From the NCBI RefSeq assembly GCF_019357415.1, contig NZ_CP048410.1:3560501-3624500 (forward strand): a stretch of 64,000 nucleotides of DNA, in the 5' to 3' direction. Both the position numbers and the translations under genes were made by a program. This document shows, piece after piece, positions 35,092-44,199 of this stretch (positions are counted from its first letter, which is position 1; each line of letters begins with the position of its first letter). The notes beneath the pieces are model-generated. The model saw nothing but the letters and a program-made list of their open reading frames with translations, searched no databases and had not been told where the DNA came from. This stretch comes from Gramella sp. MT6. Lineage in GTDB: Bacteria > Bacteroidota > Bacteroidia > Flavobacteriales > Flavobacteriaceae.

Positions 35092-36133
35092 TCATTTCTG
35101 TTTTTGCCGGGTATTGCTGATAATAGAATTCCTGAACTTTCTCTTTATAGCCATTGTTCCATAATATTTCGGCTATACTCAGTTTAAGATCGTCACTAGC
35201 TGAATTTAATTGTTTCATGTAGAAATCCAGATCCATTTCAGAATTGTGATATAAATAGTTCAATAATTGTCCCTGCTGGGTTGGATCTGAAATATCCTCA
35301 AAAAGCACCTTTATATATTTTATTTTCGATCTCGAAAGTGCAAAAGTTTGTAAACAGTAGATAGCTGTTTCCCTTACTTCATAATCTTCATGATTCAGGT
35401 TATCAACAATATAACCGGTCTCGGCATGCAGCTCGTATTTCCTAATGATCCTCATAAGGAGTTTTTTACCAAATAATCTTTCGGTTTTATAAGCCCGATG
35501 CAGCCATTTTAATTCAGGAGTTGGATAAAGATCATAGAGCTTTTCAACAATCTTGATCTGCTGCCATAAGGTCATATTACGCTTCAAATAAGGTAAAAAC
35601 CTGAGACTCTCCCAGCCTAAGAAAACAACCAGGGCGATCTGGGCTTCACGTCTAACATATATATTCTTGTGGTTTCGGTACTTAAATATCTCATCAAGAT
35701 ATTGAGATTGGTTCATTTCATAGATTTCTCTTATCCCTCTCGCCTTTCTATACCAGCTCCAGCTTGAGATTTTATTTACTGAAACCCTGTATGGCGGAAT
35801 CTGCGTGTACAGCTTTTGAAGCTTATAAAAGTTGGTTCCCAGAATGGTTCGCTGAGTACGAATCATTAAACCAATAAGAAATTGAATATTATTCTTATTC
35901 TGTTTTTTAATTCCAACTCTATTCAGGGTTTTATTGATTTCGGTAAGAGTCAGTGGGTCTTTTGGATCATTATATAAATAGCCACTAACGATCTCAGCGA
36001 AAGTCAACTCGATCTTTTGAAGTCTAGAGGTCCTTCTTCTGCGATAAATTACGCTTATAACTATGGAGATCCAATATACCACCAGAACCGCAAAAACGAA
36101 CGCGATTAGAATAAGTATGGATGCTTCATTCAT
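35081..36133 (-). CDS. Membrane-anchored HEAT-repeat protein
   Basis: The 350-residue protein has one N-terminal membrane helix (ILILIAFVFAVLVVYWISIVIS). A helical repeat domain follows (FKYRNHKNIYVRREAQIALVV and YIVDNLNHEDYEVRETAIYCLQ are clear HEAT units). The operon position between the receiver and glycosyltransferase genes suggests a scaffold linking regulation to the synthase at the inner membrane. That is an inference. It overlaps the next gene by 11 bp. Confidence 0.75.
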   Translation of the reverse strand: MNEASILILIAFVFAVLVVYWISIVISVIYRRRRTSRLQKIELTFAEIVSGYLYNDPKDPLTLTEINKTLNRVGIKKQNKNNIQFLIGLMIRTQRTILGTNFYKLQKLYTQIPPYRVSVNKISSWSWYRKARGIREIYEMNQSQYLDEIFKYRNHKNIYVRREAQIALVVFLGWESLRFLPYLKRNMTLWQQIKIVEKLYDLYPTPELKWLHRAYKTERLFGKKLLMRIIRKYELHAETGYIVDNLNHEDYEVRETAIYCLQTFALSRSKIKYIKVLFEDISDPTQQGQLLNYLYHNSEMDLDFYMKQLNSASDDLKLSIAEILWNNGYKEKVQEFYYQQYPAKTEMNVE

Positions 36134-36486
36134 TAATAGGCCTGTATTATAGCTTCGATTTCATCGAGGTCTATAGGTACTGCATAAAAACCGGTAATAC
36201 CTCTCAGGGAAAAAATTTCCTGTTTTATCTTATCCTGTCCCATATTGGTTACTATCAATAGATTCTTATGAAGCAAAACCTCTTGTACCTGGGCAACAAA
36301 TTGTAATGGTGCGATCCCTTCAAACAAAATATCTGTAATGATAAAATCAAAATTGGTTTGTTGATCTTCAATATTAAGAGCATCTAATGACCTAATTGCT
36401 TTACAATCGAAACCGTTCAGCGTTGTTAGTCTTTCCAGAATCTTAAGGATAATGATATCCTCTTGGATCACCAGGACCTTCTTCAT
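36133..36486 (-). CDS. Stand-alone degenerate receiver domain
   Basis: The 117-residue protein has the receiver fold and keeps the phospho-acceptor-type aspartate in FIITDILFEG. The conserved lysine near the C-terminus is replaced (FYAVPIDLDEI, V where KP is normal), and the acidic pocket reads QED. It may therefore bind partners without ordinary phosphorylation. Its stop overlaps the HEAT-repeat gene start by 1 bp, and it is the first gene of the operon. It may act as an allosteric input to the glycosyltransferase module. Confidence 0.75.
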   Translation of the reverse strand: MKKVLVIQEDIIILKILERLTTLNGFDCKAIRSLDALNIEDQQTNFDFIITDILFEGIAPLQFVAQVQEVLLHKNLLIVTNMGQDKIKQEIFSLRGITGFYAVPIDLDEIEAIIQAY

Positions 36487-36870
36487 TAGAATTTATTTGC
36501 TTCGAAATATACTAAAACCATCTTAAATATTGCCTTATAAAGTTTTTTACGGTCTTTTAACCAACTGTATAAGTGAGGGCTGTAAGATTTTCCCCTCGCT
36601 AAAAAATTTACATCAGCATATGCCCAGAGTCAGTAAAAACTTACGCAAGAATACATCAATTGGATTTATTTTCCAGAAAATTTTTCTGTAGAAGAAAAAA
36701 AAAATTTAGAGCGGTAGTGTTCTTAATATGCTAAAAACTTCCTGAGCTTACATTTTTCTTACATTTTACCCTCCTGAAAAAGTTTAAAATCTGAACGTAG
36801 GTTAACTCTATTAGACTAAACCAATTATTTCCAAAACTTTAGAAATAAACCCTTTAACATCTGGAATAAT

Positions 36871-36900
36871 AAAAGCCTCAAACTTTCGTTCAAGGCTTTT
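36871..36900 (-). terminator. Displaced terminator of tRNA-Pro(TGG)
   Basis: An 8-bp stem (36871-36878 with 36893-36900), with a T-run on the minus strand, lies just outside the left end of the island. It is next to the tRNA-derived direct repeat and is probably the original terminator of tRNA-Pro before insertion separated it. Confidence 0.6.
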
Positions 36901-36905
36901 ATTTG

Positions 36906-36921
36906 GTCGGGGTGGCAGGAT
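36906..36921 (-). repeat. Left attachment-site copy (tRNA-Pro 3'-end fragment)
   Basis: GTCGGGGTGGCAGGAT is identical to 45620-45635, the 3' end of the intact tRNA-Pro(TGG). The match covers the discriminator, the 3' acceptor strand and part of the T arm. No tRNA extends beyond it here. Confidence 0.85.
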
Positions 36922-37271
36922 AATTTATTTTTGTACAAACGCCCTAACCACAATACTTTCACTGTTAACTATTTTGATGTTTCACCGAATGATTCACCAA
37001 ACTTCATAAAACAAAGAGAGTTCATTTTATTTGCTCGCCTTTGTGGTATAAAGATATGATTTTCTATAAAATAGCCCCTTCAAAAAACTACTTTTCCGAG
37101 TCTCTACTATTTTTCTTTAAAGATGCTAATGGACAAGATTTAGAAGTTAGCCGGACTGCATAAGCCGGGCTTCTCCTTCACCCTTTTATAAGTCCTTAAT
37201 TGAGTTACTTTTTAATTTGAAACATCCATTTTTATTGCCGCTTAGATGTTGGATTAAATTTTTCATTAAAG
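36922..37271. other. Left non-coding segment of the island
   Basis: No gene is evident. It contains the arm-type repeat 36978-36998. An imperfect hairpin near 37151-37172 (CCGG-rich) could act as a terminator for the chrA operon. The rest is AT-rich. Confidence 0.5.
36978..36998. repeat. Left arm-type repeat (candidate integrase binding site)
   Basis: Two copies of TGWTTCACC separated by GAA: TGTTTCACC at 36978-36986 and TGATTCACC at 36990-36998. The 19-bp sequence 36981-36999 is identical to 45501-45519 near the other end of the island. Confidence 0.6.
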
Positions 37272-38617
37272 CTAGTTATTAAAGATGAAGAAGTAAATTA
37301 TTCCTGACAAAATGCTCACAGCAATGGTTTTTAGCATGTCCCATTTAAGGATGAAATAAACAAATGCAGCAATAATTCCAATTACCATTGAAGGAATATT
37401 AATGGTTTCCCATTTCGGAATTAACCATCTTATTCCGTATGAGTGGCTTTCATTTACTCGTCCAAAAAGTGTATAGATAGCAAACCAAACCCCAAGATTG
37501 AGTACAACGCCTACGACTGCAGCCGTAATTCCTGACAAGGCAGTGGTTAGGTTTTTTGCCCCCGGAGGTATTCAATATAGGGTGCGCCGGTAAATATAAA
37601 CAGGAAGCAGGGAATAAAAGTTGTCCAGGTCACCAAAAAGGAAGCTAAGATGCCGGCCATAAGAGGATCCATCGTACCAGATAAGCGATAAGCTCCCATA
37701 AACCCAACAAATTGAACGACCTGGATGAGGGGGCCCGGTGTTGTTTCTGCCATTCCCAGACCGTCCAGCATTTCCCCACTTCTTAGCCAGCCATAATCTT
37801 CCACTGCTTTTTGAGCAATATAGGCCAAGACTGCATAAGCTCCTCCAAACGTAACCACTGCCGTTTTACTGAAAAATATCCCTTCTGAGAAGAAAATGTT
37901 CTCCGTTCCAATCCACATGGCGATCAGTATCAACGGTAGTGCCCATAAACTTAAAAAGAGGAATATGGTTTTCAGGCTTTTTACAAGAGACGGCTTTACC
38001 GGCTGGATATAGCTGTCTATATAAAAGGCATTATCTTCATCCCTTTTTTCTCTATGTCCCTTTATTACATGAAATTTTTCTTCCCAAAGTTTTCCGCCTA
38101 TAAAACCTATTAACCCAGCAGCCAGAACAATATAAGGAAAGTCGATCTGGAAGAAAAAAATAGCGATAAAAGCGAGTACTGCCATACTCACCATGACCTC
38201 ATTTTTTAGGGCTCTTTTCCCTATTTTGATGACTGCACCAATAACGATGGCCAATACAGCAGGTTTAATGCCAAAAAAAATGGCTTCTACAATTCCTATA
38301 TCCCGGTATGCTGCATAGAGAATACTAAGGATTAATATGGAGATAAAACCTGGTAGGACAAATAATATCCCCGCAACCAGTCCTCCCTTGTTTCTGTGAA
38401 GCAACCAGCCGATATAGGTAGCTAGTTGCTGTGCTTCTGGTCCCGGCAATAACATGCAGTAATTGAGAGCATGTAGAAAACGGCTCTCACTGATCCACTT
38501 TTTTTCTTCTACCAATATTTTATGCATTACTGCAATTTGCCCAGCTGGTCCTCCGAAACTGTGGATAGCTACTTTCACCCATACTCTCAGGGCTTCCTTG
38601 AAAGGTAATTTTTCCAA
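37272..38617 (-). pseudogene. chrA: Chromate transporter gene chrA, frameshifted in its C-terminal part
   Basis: The first 356 residues are a ChrA-type chromate transporter: FGGPAGQIAVMH, LPGPEAQQLATYIGW and, in the second half, VTFGGAYAVLAYIAQ and TTPGPLIQVVQFVGF, with many membrane helices. The frame stops at 37547. The following 88 residues in another frame (SGITAAVVGVVLNLGVWFAIYTLF and on) are the usual C-terminus. One extra base in the GGGGG run (plus strand C-run 37559-37563) would join them (GAKNLTTALSGI). It is either broken or mis-sequenced. It starts, probably at a TTG, directly after the superoxide dismutase stop, indicating coupling. Confidence 0.85.
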
Positions 38618-39346
38618 TTATCGAAGTTTAATGGCGGTGTTATATCTATCTGCTACATTATCCCAATCAATAATATCTAACACAGTATCTACAAAATCTC
38701 CTCTTTTATTTTTATGCTTTAAATAATAGGCGTGTTCCCATACATCTATTACCAAAATAGGAATAACCCCCCATTGTGTTAATTTTTGATGGTTTTCACA
38801 TTGCAAAAGTGTAAGGGACTGTGAGTAAGGCTGATAACCTAAAATACCCCAACCACTGCCCTCAACACTTTTGGAAACTTTGGCTATGTATGCTTGGAGT
38901 TTATCAAACGAACCAAAATCTTTTTCTATCTGTTTTAATAAATCTGCTTTTGGCTGGGTTTTTTTATTGGTCAGGTTAGTCCAGAAAATAGAATGAAGTA
39001 CGTGGCTTGAAAAATGATAGGCTAATTTCCTTGTCCATAAATCGACCATTTCCATTTCACCAGACTTAAGGTGCTTTTTAATATTGTCGAGATCTTTATT
39101 AGCTCCTTTTACCGCTCCACCATGATGAAATTCGTAATGTAGATGCAGAGTTTCTTCATCCATATGAGGTTCCAGAAAGGTTTTATTGTAAGGTAGCGAC
39201 TTCTGAATAAAATTACCATTGTTATCTACTAATTTATCAATACCATTTTCATTCACACCTCGAGAAAAAACGTTATTAACGGGGAGGATAGTTGCACTAC
39301 CCAATATTGTTGAATTTTTTATAAAATCTTTTCGGTCCATTTGCAT
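38618..39346 (-). CDS. Exported Fe/Mn-type superoxide dismutase
   Basis: The 242-residue protein has metal-ligand regions EETLHLHYEFHH, HFSSHVLH and DVWEHAYYLKHKNKR. These match iron/manganese superoxide dismutases (H, H, D, H ligands). The N-terminus MQMDRKDFIKNSTILGSATIL has a signal-like form, possibly Tat, unlike cytoplasmic family members. It dismutes superoxide, plausibly that produced during chromate reduction in the periplasm. It is directly upstream of chrA with no gap between the stop and the chrA start. Confidence 0.85.
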   Translation of the reverse strand: MQMDRKDFIKNSTILGSATILPVNNVFSRGVNENGIDKLVDNNGNFIQKSLPYNKTFLEPHMDEETLHLHYEFHHGGAVKGANKDLDNIKKHLKSGEMEMVDLWTRKLAYHFSSHVLHSIFWTNLTNKKTQPKADLLKQIEKDFGSFDKLQAYIAKVSKSVEGSGWGILGYQPYSQSLTLLQCENHQKLTQWGVIPILVIDVWEHAYYLKHKNKRGDFVDTVLDIIDWDNVADRYNTAIKLR

Positions 39347-39651
39347 TTATATTTAAAAGTTAATTAATGATTTTTCTGGCCTTATTTTAAAATAGAATAC
39401 TAAACTCCAAATTCCGGGATCTCATTGCCAAAAAACGAACAGCAATGGGCATAGAAAGAAAAATTTGAATCTAATACGTATCAAAAGTAACAAGGAAACA
39501 TATTCAAGTATTTCTTCTTATTTTTCCTCTTTATTAATCCAGAGGATGGTAAAAGATTAAGAGCTGAGATCTACACAAGTCGAAATTCTTCTTGGCAGCC
39601 CTCAGCTTCTATAAAAGGTCTGAAATCCTTTAGATTTTATTAGTTGAAGCA
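39347..39651. other. Intergenic region of the island
   Basis: This 305-bp gap between two minus-strand genes shows no credible gene. It is AT-rich and presumably holds the promoter of the superoxide dismutase-chrA operon in the part nearest 39346. Confidence 0.5.
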
Positions 39652-39996
39652 TTATCGATGATCATCTTCACCATCTTTGTGGCTTTTCTCTTTTTTGAGC
39701 ACTAATTTTCCTTCCGGACTAAAATAAAGTTCATAATAGGTTTCATCTTCGTTTTCGACCTCAAGCTCATACATAGTGCCCTTATTGGTCTCAACCTTTT
39801 CCACCTCCTCTATTTCCCATTCGGCGTATTCCGAGTTCTTAAAAGCATCCTTTACGGCTTCGGGTAGTTCAGAGAACTCAATGGACTTTTCACTTAACTC
39901 TTTGATCTCCGATTGGGCAGTTGCTGTAGCCACATTACCTCCTATAAAAAGTAAGGAGAATAATAAAATGCGAAATAAATTTTTACTTGTTTTCAT
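39652..39996 (-). CDS. Secreted PepSY-like (DUF2874-type) protein
   Basis: The 114-residue protein has a signal peptide (ILLFSLLFIGGNVATATAQ). A single small domain follows: LPEAVKDAFKNSEYAEWEIEEVEKVETNKGTMYELEVE, then YELYFSPEGKLVLKKE. This is the PepSY-like pattern often found next to two-component systems in Bacteroidota. It is periplasmic. It sits downstream of the sensor kinase on the same strand and may be its target or ligand protein. Confidence 0.78.
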   Translation of the reverse strand: MKTSKNLFRILLFSLLFIGGNVATATAQSEIKELSEKSIEFSELPEAVKDAFKNSEYAEWEIEEVEKVETNKGTMYELEVENEDETYYELYFSPEGKLVLKKEKSHKDGEDDHR

Positions 39997-40070
39997 AACA
40001 ATAAGATTTTAAAATTAAACATTTATTGAAATTGAAATTTAAAAAACAACTCTGTAGAAATTTTGGAGAA

Positions 40071-41334
40071 TCAGAAATATATTGTGAAAATGTGTTGATT
40101 CACTTCGAAATTATATTTTAATTTCAAATTACTTTTATCGGCAATTTTAAAAGCAATTGATAACCCTAAGCCCCAAGATTCAGGATTATTAGAAGATTTA
40201 TTAAATCTTTGGTACAGCCTTTTTGACTTATACTTTTTTGATTGCCAGAATTGGTAACAACCAATTGTTTCTTGTCTAATTTTATGTCTACCATTCCATC
40301 TTCGACATTATGTAAAAAGGCATTTTTAAGCAAATTCTGGATGAGGATTTCGGTAAGCATCTTGTTTCCTGAAATTACAACCCTTTTTCTTATATTAATT
40401 TTCATTTTAATATTCAGGATATTTTTCTGTTCGTCATAATATTCCAGGGATCTGCCGATTATTCCATTGACATTAACCTCGTCCGTCATCAGGAACTGAC
40501 TATTTTCTATTTTGGCCAGCAGTAAAAGGGTTTTGTTCAGTTTTTTTAGCCGTTGCGTAGAGCCAATGATACTGTCTACAATAGCTGCTTGTTCTGCGGT
40601 TAACGTGGTTCTGCTCACTAGCGCTTCCAATTTTGACTGAATTATGGATAAGGGTGTTTGCAATTCATGGGAGGCGTCTTCTATAAACTGCTTCTGATTT
40701 TCAAATACCTCCTTGTTTTTCCGGGTCAGCTCATTAACGGCTTCATTTAGCATCCGAAACTCATCTATATATGTAGATGGCAGTTCTTGTAGTTCCTGCT
40801 TATCCAATCGGAAAAGCCGAATTTTTTCGAGTATTCCAAAAAACGGCTTCCATATTTTTCGTGAGATAAAACGTTGGAATAAATAAAAGACAATACTAAC
40901 CCCAAAAATAAACTTCCGAGAGTAATAGCGATTGTACTGATCATTTCTGCCGCCTCCAGGTGGGGCTTTATTATTTCCAGCCGGTAATGTTCACCTTGTA
41001 ATTTCGCAAAAGTGGTTAGTTTGCGGTATTCATCGAACTCATTATCAACAGGCTCATAAATAAGAGTGTCGGAGTAACTTTCGTAACTTTCCTGGAACAC
41101 AGTTTCTGCAACAGTATAAAAAGTAAAATCGTCTAGCGGGTTGTCTTCTTTAAATGGAGCTTCAGGATTTTCTTCAAGATAAGCCAGCAGGTTGTCTTTG
41201 CGGTTATACAGTACTTCATCCACATTCTGAAGTACGTTCCAATTTAGTACCAGGTAAAACAATATTGAAAAAATCCCGAACAGGATCAGGAAAAAAAGTA
41301 ATTGAATGCGGGAAGTGTAGGTAAGTAGTTTCAT
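40071..41334 (-). pseudogene. Sensor histidine kinase gene with two frameshifts
   Basis: Three frames join to one kinase. The first part (MKLLTYTSRIQLLFFLILFG, sensor loop, second membrane helix) ends in frame around 40900. Adding a base to the GGGG run there leads to FYLFQRFISRKIWKPFFGIL. The middle part contains the H-box (IEDASHELQTPLSIIQSK) and N-box. Adding a base to the AAAAA run near 40220-40224 leads to QKRLYQRF and ESWGLGLSIAFKIADKSN (G2 box), ending in TIYF with stop 40071-40073. Each frame alone is non-functional. The start overlaps the response regulator stop (41331-41334), as in an operon. Confidence 0.83.
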
Positions 41335-42014
41335 AAAGACTTAATTTGATAACCAATACCATAAATATTGCTTATTTCCACCTGTGCCCCGGCATCTTTT
41401 AATTTACGTTTTAGGTTTTTGATTTGAGAGAATAAAAAATCAAAACTCTGTGCCTCATCTACATAATCTCCCCATATATATTCTGCCAATGAAACTTTGG
41501 TAAGTACCCGCTTGTGATTACTAATCAAGTGAGTGAGTATTGCATATTCTTTTTTAGTCAGAGAAAGTTTACTTTCAAGTTCATTGACTCCCACAATGTA
41601 CTGATCTGGTTCGATTATAAGGTTTGAATAACGAACCAATTTATTAGTCTTAAATTGTTTCCTTCTGATAATTGCCTTTACACGGGCATTTAGTTCTGAA
41701 AAATAGAAGGGCTTAGTCAAATAGTCATCCGCCCCCAAGCCCAGTCCTTTTATTTTATCATCAAGGGAATTACGAGCAGAAAGGATAATTACTCCATCGG
41801 TTTTATCTGTTTTATGGAGAGCTTCAAGTAAATCGAACCCACTTCCATCAGGGAGATTGATGTCTAGGATAATACAATCATAATCATAGAGATTGATACG
41901 CTCAGCACCATCCCAATAATTGCCTGCGGTATCACAAGTAAACCCTTCCTCTATGGCAAAATCTTCAAGGCTTTTTAGCATTTCAGGTTCGTCTTCTATT
42001 ATAAGCAGTTTCAT
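41331..42014 (-). CDS. OmpR/PhoB-family response regulator
   Basis: The 227-residue protein has an N-terminal receiver (IIEDEPEMLK, phospho-acceptor in CIILDINLPDGSG, GADDYLTKPF). A C-terminal winged-helix domain follows (LTKKEYAILTHLISN, LAEYIWGDYVDEAQSFDFLFSQIKNLKRKL). It is complete and normal in length. It is cotranscribed with the sensor kinase by a 4-bp overlap. The targets are unknown; the PepSY-like gene and chrA operon nearby are natural candidates. Confidence 0.9.
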   Translation of the reverse strand: MKLLIIEDEPEMLKSLEDFAIEEGFTCDTAGNYWDGAERINLYDYDCIILDINLPDGSGFDLLEALHKTDKTDGVIILSARNSLDDKIKGLGLGADDYLTKPFYFSELNARVKAIIRRKQFKTNKLVRYSNLIIEPDQYIVGVNELESKLSLTKKEYAILTHLISNHKRVLTKVSLAEYIWGDYVDEAQSFDFLFSQIKNLKRKLKDAGAQVEISNIYGIGYQIKSL

Positions 42015-42268
42015 AATTCCAAATTACAGAATTAATTCTGTAGAAATATTGCAAAGGATACTTTTGAAATTTTAATAACAATCAATATGTTTCTAGAGCT
42101 GTAGTTTTATATGCTTCCATTAATCCTGGAGCTTCGGCTGTTCAGATTAAAAATGCGATCTGAAGTGCTGCACTACCTACTTCTTTAAATGCCAAAATCT
42201 TATGACTTTAACAAAGTCCTATGTGGTAATTTTTGCCAAATAATACTTTATCATTCAAAAAAAGAAAA

Positions 42269-42307
42269 CAAAGCAAGATGTGTCATTGTCATGACAATCT
42301 TGCTTTG
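42269..42307. repeat. Inverted repeat with inner palindrome
   Basis: CAAAGCAAGAT (42269-42279) and ATCTTGCTTTG (42297-42307) form a perfect 11-bp stem. The enclosed loop contains TTGTCATGACAA, a 12-bp palindrome. It is not followed by a T-run. Confidence 0.75.
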
Positions 42308-42344
42308 CGCCCGGAGGTTGCAAAGAATAATTTGTATCTTTAAA

Positions 42345-42442
42345 ATCACGGTAAACTTTTAATAAAGTTTATTCCACAAAGGGTCACCCCCCAAGTGGAA
42401 TTAAAAGGGGAAATGCAGGTAAAAGCGTCATTTCCCTTTTTT
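42345..42442 (+). ncRNA. Candidate small structured RNA ending in a terminator
   Basis: Three hairpins follow each other directly: AAACTTT/AAAGTTT (42353-42370), ATTCCAC/GTGGAAT (42371-42401), and a 13-bp stem with one G-U pair (42403-42415 with 42429-42441) followed by T residues, like an intrinsic terminator. Neither neighbouring gene transcribes into this terminator. A separate short transcript starting upstream is therefore the simplest explanation. A weak promoter-like TATCTTTA lies at 42335-42342. The identity is unknown. Confidence 0.35.
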
Positions 42443-42519
42443 CTTAACAAACTGCTCCTATTTCAATTCCAATCATAAAATTTATTATATTTTATAAATC
42501 ACCTTAAAAACCAGTAACT

Positions 42520-42813
42520 ATGGAATTTCAGAAATTAGAAGATGCGGTCTATATTCCTAAAATTAAAGGCTCTCCATTGGCAGATAAAGAGCATATTGAG
42601 TTTAATTATTATTTACACACCAAAACTCATGGAAATAAGGTAGACCTTGATTTAACCACTAAACTTTGTGATAATAAGATGGAATATAAATGCAAAAGCA
42701 GCTATCGAATTCCGATGGATCAAATCGAAAACTGTGTAAAAGCTAATTTGATTGATCATATGCGTACTTTGGGAATGAAAAGAAAGAATATTCCCAAATC
42801 CTTAATGCCATGA
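42520..42813 (+). CDS. Small hypothetical protein of the island
   Basis: The 97-residue protein has no signal peptide. A strand-rich N-terminus (IEFNYYLHTKTHGNKVDLDLTTKLCD) leads to a helical basic C-terminus (IENCVKANLIDHMRTLGMKRKNIPK). I do not recognise it. Codon usage looks like that of neighbouring island genes. A small DNA- or RNA-associated protein is possible. Confidence 0.5.
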   Translation: MEFQKLEDAVYIPKIKGSPLADKEHIEFNYYLHTKTHGNKVDLDLTTKLCDNKMEYKCKSSYRIPMDQIENCVKANLIDHMRTLGMKRKNIPKSLMP

Positions 42814-42910
42814 ATGGAAAGGTAGTTTATTTAGCGACCAAACATTTCATAGTATTAGTTCGATAGATAGGGGGCTTTGATTCTACTAATTCTGATGTTT
42901 GGTTTCCACA

Positions 42911-42952
42911 ATAAACATCTCTTTTTTCATTGCGACCATCGGGAGTAATCAA
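42911..42952 (+). repeat. Diverged direct repeat, copy 1
   Basis: The copy starts ATAAACATCTC and ends TAATCAA, and aligns with 43913-43955 over its length with about four fifths identity and one small gap. Confidence 0.5.
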
Positions 42953-43603
42953 ATATTTGAATACTAAAAAAGGGCCGTGACTGCAATAACAGAATTAACC
43001 CTTTTTTATCTTTGATTTTACTTTAAATGTATAATAAATAATATTTGAAAATTACTAGCAAAAAGTTAAAAGAGAAAACACTATTTACTTTTTTCATCTT
43101 GAGCATTTTCCGTTTGCTGTGAAAAAAAATACTGTAGATCAGGATGAACTGGTTTTTATTTATTTCTATTTACTTCTTCCAGCGCCATCGCATTACCTTT
43201 TGATGCTCCTAGCTTCAAGCTTTAAAATTATAGAGGAGCTATAAAAATAACAGAGTGGTTTATGGGCTCCGGTTAATTTTAAAGTTTGTCATTTTCGCAT
43301 CGAAAGATAAGGTGATGAAAGAAGATAAAGAATTCTGAAATCCTGATCGGTGAATTTTAGTTACCGCCTAGTGAACTTAAAAAAATCTTTTTGATATTAT
43401 TCTTTCAAACATTTAATAATCTAAGCTTTTTGGCTCGTGTCCAGGACAATTAGGAATGAACCTCTTTTGCTGAAACAGAGCTATTGGTTTTTTAGAAAAC
43501 TCCAGGCCTACTTGCTTAATTGAAACCTTTTTTGGGCAAAATGGATACTATTTCATTATATACTGGCTATAGCCTTCCTTATTTTATAGGTCTTTTCAGA
43601 TGG

Positions 43604-43627
43604 GTATATCCACTTGGGTGGATATAC
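43604..43627. repeat. Perfect inverted repeat in the island
   Basis: GTATATCCAC (43604-43613) and GTGGATATAC (43618-43627) with a TTGG loop. There is no T-run, so it is not a terminator. Confidence 0.7.
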
Positions 43628-43912
43628 TATAGGATAGTTTAACTTATAAAACACTGAACAACAAATATTTATGAATTTAAGGAATCGAATAACATCGCGT
43701 AGCGTGTTACCGTCTTGCTATTCGATTTCGTCCCGCAGGCGGACAAAATTTCATACATGTTGGTTTGTACCAACTGCTTTTTTGAAGGATTTAAAAATCC
43801 CGTTATTACTTTTTTTCGAGTATTGTGCCTTCTTGGAAATTTTCGTGGATATCACTCGCGCATAAATCTGGGTTGTTACTATTTTGATATTCCCTAAAAG
43901 TTTAGATACTCC

Positions 43913-43955
43913 ATAAACATCTCATTTTCTTCATGAGAACATCGGAAATAATCAA
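43913..43955 (+). repeat. Diverged direct repeat, copy 2
   Basis: The copy starts ATAAACATCTC and ends AATAATCAA. It is a diverged partner of 42911-42952. Confidence 0.5.
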
Positions 43956-44085
43956 GATTGAGCCCACACATATTGTAATTAGCACGGAATTAATATATTA
44001 AGCTGATCCTAAATTGACAATACTAATTGGTAAAACGGCAATCGTCTCCATAAGAAAGAACTTAATTGCGACTTCAAATTATCAT

Positions 44086-44199
44086 ATGTTCAAACTAAAG
44101 ATTGTACATTATTTAATTCTTATAATTGGTATAATTATGTCCCTTTTAGGATTAGGGCTATTTTTATACCTACTTCAAAGTCAATCATCTTTATTTTAA
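44086..44199 (+). CDS. Possible 37-residue single-membrane-helix peptide
   Basis: An ATG at 44086 opens a short frame encoding MFKLKIVHYLILIIGIIMSLLG and on to QSQSSLF. It is one hydrophobic helix with a basic N-terminus. Its end overlaps the integrase 3' end by 9 bp on the other strand. It could be real or a chance frame. Confidence 0.25.
   Translation: MFKLKIVHYLILIIGIIMSLLGLGLFLYLLQSQSSLF

Larger units (their letters stand above)
42015..42519. other. Divergent intergenic region with a cluster of hairpins
   Basis: This roughly 505-bp gap between the response regulator and the small gene at 42520 holds no gene. It contains a strong hairpin at 42269-42307 and three adjacent hairpins at 42353-42441, described separately. 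Both neighbours transcribe away from it. Confidence 0.6.
42814..44085. other. Non-coding or decayed island segment
   Basis: No credible gene fills these 1.27 kb. It holds a perfect 10-bp inverted repeat at 43604-43627, a 9-bp stem (AATCGAATA/TATTCGATT) near 43682-43727, and two diverged copies of a roughly 43-bp sequence (42911-42952 and 43913-43955). It may be a remnant of lost mobile DNA. Confidence 0.5.

Noticed and set aside
36988..37006. 19-bp match between the island left end and the susD gene (52221-52239)
   Set aside because: The second copy is inside ordinary susD coding sequence and lacks any att or repeat context; likely chance in AT-rich DNA.
43671..43865. 64-residue open frame in the island
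   Set aside because: Composition is not protein-like and it includes hairpin sequences; no ribosome-binding site is evident.
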